Shown piece after piece: positions 14,765 to 18,837 of a stretch of DNA of 18,837 nucleotides. The position numbers and the translations under genes were made by a program. Each line of letters starts with the position of its first letter. The stretch's first letter is position 1. Below the pieces are notes generated by a model. It ran no database searches and had not been told where the DNA came from. It was given only the letters and a program-made list of their open reading frames with translations. Source of the stretch: Bacteroidota bacterium (GTDB taxonomy: Bacteria > Bacteroidota > Bacteroidia > Bacteroidales > VadinHA17); assembly GCA_023430725.1 (NCBI GenBank), contig JAEYZD010000175.1:1-18837 (forward strand), in the 5' to 3' direction.

Positions 14765-15937
14765 ATGAAAACTCATGTACTGACAATTGTTCTCCTGCTT
14801 TTCAGCATCTCAGCCTCATTCGCCCAGAATTCAGGCACTCTCAAGGTCTTCTCTGAAGACCCCGTTGTGGTATATGTCGATGAGACACAGTACCCAAGTT
14901 ACAGCTCAATTACTCTTCCTGCCGGGACCCACTATGTCAAGGCTCTCAACAAGGATGGGGAAAGGGTTTACAGCAATATTGTGACTATCACCTCAGGGGA
15001 AGTGACAACAGTCCTTGTGGAGGCCGCCGCGACAGGTGCCCGGCCGGCTGCTGCCACAGCAACCCAGACTGTTACGCAGGGGGTGGAGGCCTCAACAGGC
15101 GCGACCGGTACGCTGAATATTTTCTCTGAATTTACCGGGACAACGGTATATATCGATGAGATCAAACAGGGAGAGGATGTAAAAACTGTCAATGGCATAC
15201 CTGCCGGTAACCATTATCTGAAAGTAATTAAAGACGGGGTTGGCATCTTCGGCGAACTGGTTGCTATCAACCCGGGCCAGACAACAACGGTTCTTATCAA
15301 GAATGATGGCCAGGTTGCAGAGAAAATTCTCGAAGGCAAGACAAAGGAACGGGAAGAATTCAACGCAAAGAAGCTTGATGTTATTTACTCCAGCAACTCG
15401 GTCAGCACAACTTCAGGCACAAGCACCCTGTTCCCAGGATACTACGGATACTACGGCTTTTCAAACTCCGTCACAAATACCGAGCAGATATCTGACTTCA
15501 AGATCATCAAGGGAGGTGTGCAGGAAATTACCGATGTGTCACTGGCCAAGCTGGTTAATAATCAGTCTGTTGTTAACAGGTTTGATGCAGATTACAAAGC
15601 CTGGACGAAAGCGCAGACTACAGGTGCCATTATCGGACTGGGGGCGCTGGTTCCCTATTTCGTTGTACTGATTGACATGGGCCTTAAGAAACCGTTCCTT
15701 CATGAAAATCCCACCGGAGAGTCCCTTAACTTTTCCGCAGTTCCTGCATGGGAATGGACAACCCTGATTGTTTCAGGCCTTGTTGCATGGGCCGGGGTAA
15801 AAATGGCGGATGCACCGCAGCACAAGTATGTCAAGCGTCATTATTACAGGGTAGACGAGGCTGCGAAAGATGCAGCAGCCTATAATAAGAAGCTTAAGGA
15901 GGAGCTCGGCCTTCCAGAGAACTATGGCGTAAAATGA
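14765..15937 (+). CDS. Exported protein with two PEGA-like domains and two C-terminal hydrophobic segments
   Basis: 390 residues. Signal peptide MKTHVLTIVLLLFSISASFA with cleavage before Gln21. PEGA-like domains lie at 24-86 and 115-178, joined by an Ala/Thr-rich linker. They are followed by a charged helical stretch (185-205), a Ser/Tyr/Gly-rich stretch (LFPGYYGYYGFSNS, 222-235) and two hydrophobic segments at 285-303 and 330-346. A charged tail rich in Lys, Asp and Ala closes the protein. PEGA domains are known from surface and sensory proteins, but the role here is not recognisable. It is the second gene of a pair with the preceding paralogous N-terminus and ends 35 bases before a strong terminator. 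Confidence 0.8.
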   Translation: MKTHVLTIVLLLFSISASFAQNSGTLKVFSEDPVVVYVDETQYPSYSSITLPAGTHYVKALNKDGERVYSNIVTITSGEVTTVLVEAAATGARPAAATATQTVTQGVEASTGATGTLNIFSEFTGTTVYIDEIKQGEDVKTVNGIPAGNHYLKVIKDGVGIFGELVAINPGQTTTVLIKNDGQVAEKILEGKTKEREEFNAKKLDVIYSSNSVSTTSGTSTLFPGYYGYYGFSNSVTNTEQISDFKIIKGGVQEITDVSLAKLVNNQSVVNRFDADYKAWTKAQTTGAIIGLGALVPYFVVLIDMGLKKPFLHENPTGESLNFSAVPAWEWTTLIVSGLVAWAGVKMADAPQHKYVKRHYYRVDEAAKDAAAYNKKLKEELGLPENYGVK

Positions 15938-15971
15938 GCATCAGCCTTGCGCTGAACCCAAAATTCATGGT

Positions 15972-16002
15972 AAATCCTCCGGCTCGCCGGGGGATTTTTT
16001 TT
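15972..16002 (+). terminator. Intrinsic terminator of the PEGA gene pair
   Basis: An 11-bp stem (15972-15982 with 15987-15997, one T-G wobble) closes a CTCG tetraloop and runs into eight T residues (15995-16002). It insulates the argR operon from the upstream pair. Confidence 0.92.
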
Positions 16003-16128
16003 GCCCCGGATCCACACGACGGAATCTCCGCCACTGCATCCTCTTGCGGGCACCACCGGCCAAGCCTCCCTTATAACCAGCCGGATCGCAGCATAAAAAA
16101 ATGCCCAGAAGCAAGGATTATAACAAAA

Positions 16129-16167
16129 AATGTATAAATTTGCACACGCAATGAATAAAAATACAAT
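16129..16167 (+). promoter_or_regulatory. Tandem ARG boxes overlapping the argR promoter
   Basis: Bases 16150-16167 read AATGAATAAAAATACAAT, which differs from the E. coli ARG box consensus (wNTGAATwwwwATTCANw) at one position. Bases 16129-16146 read AATGTATAAATTTGCACA, with three differences. The two 18-mers are 3 bp apart, the spacing seen at most E. coli ArgR operators. The proximal box abuts the argR ATG at 16168, and the distal one contains the -7 element. ArgR binding would block transcription of argRGH. Confidence 0.75.
16135..16142 (+). promoter_or_regulatory. -7 element of the argR operon promoter
   Basis: TAAATTTG matches TAnnTTTG exactly and is identical to the -7 element of recQ. 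No TTTG is present 19-21 bases upstream (the region reads GCAAGGAT), so the -33 half is weak. The start point would lie near 16149, giving a leader of about 20 bases. Confidence 0.6.
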
Positions 16168-16629
16168 ATGAACAGAGCATCACGACTCGCCCTGATTGAG
16201 AAGCTGGTCAGGGAGAATGCAGTCGGTTCACAGGAAGAACTGCTTACCATGATGGAGGGTACTGGGATGAAGTGTACGCAGGCGACGCTCTCCCGCGATT
16301 TAAGGCAGATAGGCATCAGCAGGGGGTTTGATGGCAGTGGCGGTTACAGGTACCTTCTTCCGGGAGGCAAGGAGGGGGCAGAGGGGGTACTTCCCGGCAG
16401 CGCCACCGCAGCAATTACCGGAATGATCTGGGCACGCGGGTTACTCCTCATCAGCACTCCCCCGGGATTTGCCTCCGCTGTTGCTATCCGCATTGACCGT
16501 GCCGGCCGGTACGAGATTGCCGGTACAGTAGCCGGAGATGATACAATCCTGCTGATACCGCGTGACAACATAAGCAGTGAGGCAATAGAAGAGTGTGTCA
16601 AAACAATTTTCAATTCAGACATTAAATAA
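16168..16629 (+). CDS. argR: Arginine repressor ArgR
   Basis: Hexameric, arginine-dependent transcription regulator, 153 residues. The N-terminal winged-helix domain contains TQATLSRDLRQIGISR (37-52), with the family Ser-Arg pair at 42-43 in the recognition helix. The C-terminal oligomerisation domain has GTVAGDDTILLI (119-130); Asp124 and Asp125 correspond to the E. coli arginine-binding pair Asp128/Asp129. It is the first gene of an operon with argG (12 bases downstream) and argH, and is preceded by a tandem ARG box. It should therefore repress its own operon. Some ArgR proteins (AhrC type) also activate catabolism; no target for that is visible here. Confidence 0.95.
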   Translation: MNRASRLALIEKLVRENAVGSQEELLTMMEGTGMKCTQATLSRDLRQIGISRGFDGSGGYRYLLPGGKEGAEGVLPGSATAAITGMIWARGLLLISTPPGFASAVAIRIDRAGRYEIAGTVAGDDTILLIPRDNISSEAIEECVKTIFNSDIK

Positions 16630-16641
16630 CAGACAGATAAA

Positions 16642-17895
16642 ATGAAAAAAGTAATGCTTGCATATTCAGGGGGGCTTGATACCTCCGTGATACTCAAATG
16701 GCTCATAAACAAAGGATATGAGGTTATAGCCTATGTGGCCGACGTAGGTCAGAACGATGATTTCGAGGCAGTACGGGAAAAAGCCCTTGCCATTGGCGCC
16801 TCCTCGGTCATCATCGAGGACCTGAAGAGGGAGTTCGTCACAGATTACATCTTTCAGGCTGTAAAATCAAATGCGGTTTACGAAGACCGGTATCTTCTGG
16901 GGACTGCTCTTGCCCGTCCGCTGATTGCCAAAAAGCAGATAGAAGCGGCCATTGAGTACGGTGCCGATTATGTCGCTCATGGTGCAACAGGCAAGGGGAA
17001 TGACCAGGTACGCTTCGAGCTTGCATACTATGCTCTCAAGCCTGACATCAAGGTGATATCTCCGTGGAAGGATGCCGAGTTTCTCTCGCAGTTCCAGGGC
17101 AGGTCAGATATGATCAGGTATGCCGCCGGCCACCGCATCCCGGTCAAGGCATCAATCTCCAAACCCTACAGTGAGGATGACAATCTTATGCATATTAGCC
17201 ATGAGGCAGGCATCCTGGAGGATCCGTTGTACTTCGGAGGCAAGGAGATCCTTGAAAAGATGGTGATGCCTATGGATGCCCCGGACAGGGAGACACATAT
17301 CTCGATCACATTCAAGGACGGTATCCCGGTCAAGGTGACCAACAAGGATGACGGAACAAGCTACAGTGACCCGCTTGAGCTCTTCATTTATCTTAACAAG
17401 CTTGGCGGCACCAACGGAATCGGCCTGCTCGACATGGTGGAGAACAGGTTTGTGGGGATCAAATCGAGGGGCATCTACGAAACACCTGGCGCAACAATCC
17501 TGTATGCGGCCCACAAGGATATTGAAGGTATTGCCATGGACCGCGAGGTGATGCGCCTTCGAAACATGCTTGCCCCGGTCTTTGCCGAGCTGGTCTACAA
17601 CGGATTCTGGTTCTCTCCCGAGATGGAGTTCCTGAAGGCATCAATGGACAAGAGCCAGGAGGTGATTGACGGGGTGGTGCATATGATCCTCTATAAGGGC
17701 AACATAATCATAGAAGGGCGTGAGTCACCATCGTCACTGTATAATAAGGAGTTGTCAAGCATGGATATAGAGGGAGGGTTCAACCAGACTGACAGCCTCG
17801 GGTTTATCCGGATAAATGCTATCCGACTGATGGCACATCATGCAATCATGGAGGCAAATAAAAAGAAAGCGAAGGAAGATGCACTTGTGGGATAA
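16642..17895 (+). CDS. argG: Argininosuccinate synthase
   Basis: Joins citrulline and aspartate with ATP to form argininosuccinate, the penultimate step of arginine synthesis, in the cytoplasm. It has 417 residues. The N-type ATP pyrophosphatase loop YSGGLDTS is at 8-15. The conserved substrate-binding GATGKGNDQVRFE lies at 114-126. The C-terminus includes SLYNKELSSMD and GFIRINAIR. The protein is complete. It starts 12 bases after argR and overlaps the argH start by 17 bases, so translation of the two is likely coupled. Spacing and shared strand place it under the ARG boxes upstream of argR. Confidence 0.97.
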   Translation: MKKVMLAYSGGLDTSVILKWLINKGYEVIAYVADVGQNDDFEAVREKALAIGASSVIIEDLKREFVTDYIFQAVKSNAVYEDRYLLGTALARPLIAKKQIEAAIEYGADYVAHGATGKGNDQVRFELAYYALKPDIKVISPWKDAEFLSQFQGRSDMIRYAAGHRIPVKASISKPYSEDDNLMHISHEAGILEDPLYFGGKEILEKMVMPMDAPDRETHISITFKDGIPVKVTNKDDGTSYSDPLELFIYLNKLGGTNGIGLLDMVENRFVGIKSRGIYETPGATILYAAHKDIEGIAMDREVMRLRNMLAPVFAELVYNGFWFSPEMEFLKASMDKSQEVIDGVVHMILYKGNIIIEGRESPSSLYNKELSSMDIEGGFNQTDSLGFIRINAIRLMAHHAIMEANKKKAKEDALVG

Positions 17896-18837
17896 GGGCG
17901 GCACCTCACGGGAATGGCTCATCAGTTTCACCTGTGACAGCGACCGGGCATATGATGCCAGGCTGGCTCCCTATGACATAGTGGGCTCTATGGCTCATGC
18001 AGTCATGCTCGGGCATTGCGGGTTAATCACTGCCGGAGAGAAGGAGAGCCTTCTCTCCGGTCTTGCCCTGCTCTTTGAGGAGGCATCGCAAAGCGATTTC
18101 TCAATAGGGAAGGAGTACGAGGATATTCACTCCTGGGTTGAGATCCGCCTTGGCGAAATTGCAATGGAAGCCTCCGGGAATCCGGATGCTGACCACCCGG
18201 GCAGTGAGCCTGCCAGGGAGACCACTGACACAAATCCTGCCGGCCAGCCAGGCAGTCAGACAGCCGTGTCAGCGGCAGGAAGGCTCCATACCGGCCGCTC
18301 GCGGAATGACCAGGTTCTGACCGATCTTCACCTTTATACCAGGCACCAGTCGTACCTGCTGGCACAGGACATCAGGGCGCTTGCCGGAAACCTCCTGGAG
18401 CTGAGTGTGAAGCATGAGGGTGTTCTTATGCCCGGATTCACACACATGCAGGCTGCAATGGTGACATCCTTCGGACTCTGGTTTGCCTCATATGCAGAGA
18501 GCCTGTGTGATGACCTTCAGCTGCTGGCCGGTGCGGCAGCGATGTCTGATGCTTCTCCCCTTGGTACAGCGGCGGGCTACGGCACCTCACTGCCCCTTGA
18601 CCGTGAAGTGACAGCTGAACTGCTGGGCTTCCGGCGGTTGATCGTAACCTCACCGTATGCCCAGATGAGCCGCGGCCGGACAGAGCGGCAGGTGACAGGC
18701 GCCATCGCCTCAGTGGCAAACACGATTGGCAGATTCGCATCGGACGTAATACTCTTTATGTCACCGGGTTATCAGTTTGTGTCACTGTCAGACGACCTGA
18801 CCACCGGCTCTTCAATAATGCCGCAAAAGAAGAACCC
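17879..18837 (+). CDS. argH: Argininosuccinate lyase (3' end beyond window)
   Basis: Splits argininosuccinate into arginine and fumarate; member of the fumarase/aspartase superfamily. The frame is open from ATG 17879 to the window end (319 codons plus two bases). The start MHLWDKG...FTCDSDRAYD..LAPYDIVGSMAH fits Bacteroidota ArgH. EDIHSWVE (81-88), RLHTGRSRNDQV (135-146), MPGFTHMQ (184-191), DASPLGTAAGYGTSLPLDR (224-242) and the superfamily signature GSSIMPQKKN (310-319) are all present. Between EIRL (88-91) and RLHTGR there are 43 residues where E. coli has about 9-10. The extra Pro/Thr/Ala/Gly-rich stretch (about 97-131) looks like a disordered insertion. No stop or frameshift was found, and the C-terminal third is outside the window. 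Confidence 0.94.
   Translation, partial: MHLWDKGGTSREWLISFTCDSDRAYDARLAPYDIVGSMAHAVMLGHCGLITAGEKESLLSGLALLFEEASQSDFSIGKEYEDIHSWVEIRLGEIAMEASGNPDADHPGSEPARETTDTNPAGQPGSQTAVSAAGRLHTGRSRNDQVLTDLHLYTRHQSYLLAQDIRALAGNLLELSVKHEGVLMPGFTHMQAAMVTSFGLWFASYAESLCDDLQLLAGAAAMSDASPLGTAAGYGTSLPLDREVTAELLGFRRLIVTSPYAQMSRGRTERQVTGAIASVANTIGRFASDVILFMSPGYQFVSLSDDLTTGSSIMPQKKN

Overview
The window looks like a chromosomal segment of a Bacteroidota bacterium, most likely of the Bacteroidales/Marinilabiliales type. Four things point there. The gene order tig-clpP-clpX carries Bacteroidota-style proteins. Several promoters match the Bacteroidota pattern TTTG-(19-21)-TAnnTTTG rather than the E. coli -35/-10. Shine-Dalgarno sites are weak. 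RecQ has a long C-terminal extension after its HRDC domain. No phage, plasmid, IS transposase or CRISPR locus was seen.

Layout. Bases 1-150 hold the 3' end of an unidentified plus-strand gene, closed by a strong bidirectional terminator. From 260 to 5484 everything is on the minus strand: clpX, clpP and tig (protein folding and degradation), tRNA-Leu(UAG) with its own promoter, lptB (LPS export ATPase) and tatC (twin-arginine translocase). recQ follows on the plus strand. A minus-strand pair, a GNAT acetyltransferase and a membrane GT2 glycosyltransferase, sits in a block whose two ends carry the same kinds of intergenic repeat in opposite orientation. Next come a minus-strand carB, a divergent pair of secreted PEGA-domain proteins that look like duplicates, and the plus-strand arginine operon argR-argG-argH, which runs off the window end.

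How the genes work together. CarB makes carbamoyl phosphate for citrulline (and pyrimidines); ArgG and ArgH convert citrulline to arginine; ArgR is the repressor. Two E. coli-like ARG boxes spaced 3 bp apart lie directly against the argR start codon and cover its -7 element, so arginine-dependent autoregulation of argRGH is likely. carA is not in the window.

Most interesting observations: (i) five 17-nt 7-3-7 hairpins with a conserved NRGAAYT tail, about 50 bp apart, in inverted orientation around the GT/GNAT pair, resembling REP elements; (ii) heptanucleotide tandem arrays at the same two borders, also inverted; (iii) the tandem ARG box; (iv) a CarB whose diagnostic motifs read like animal CPS1/CAD rather than E. 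coli CarB; (v) a Pro/Thr/Ala-rich insertion of about 34 residues in ArgH beside an active-site motif; (vi) the duplicated PEGA secreted-protein pair; (vii) a possible small Cys-rich reading frame overlapping the carB start.
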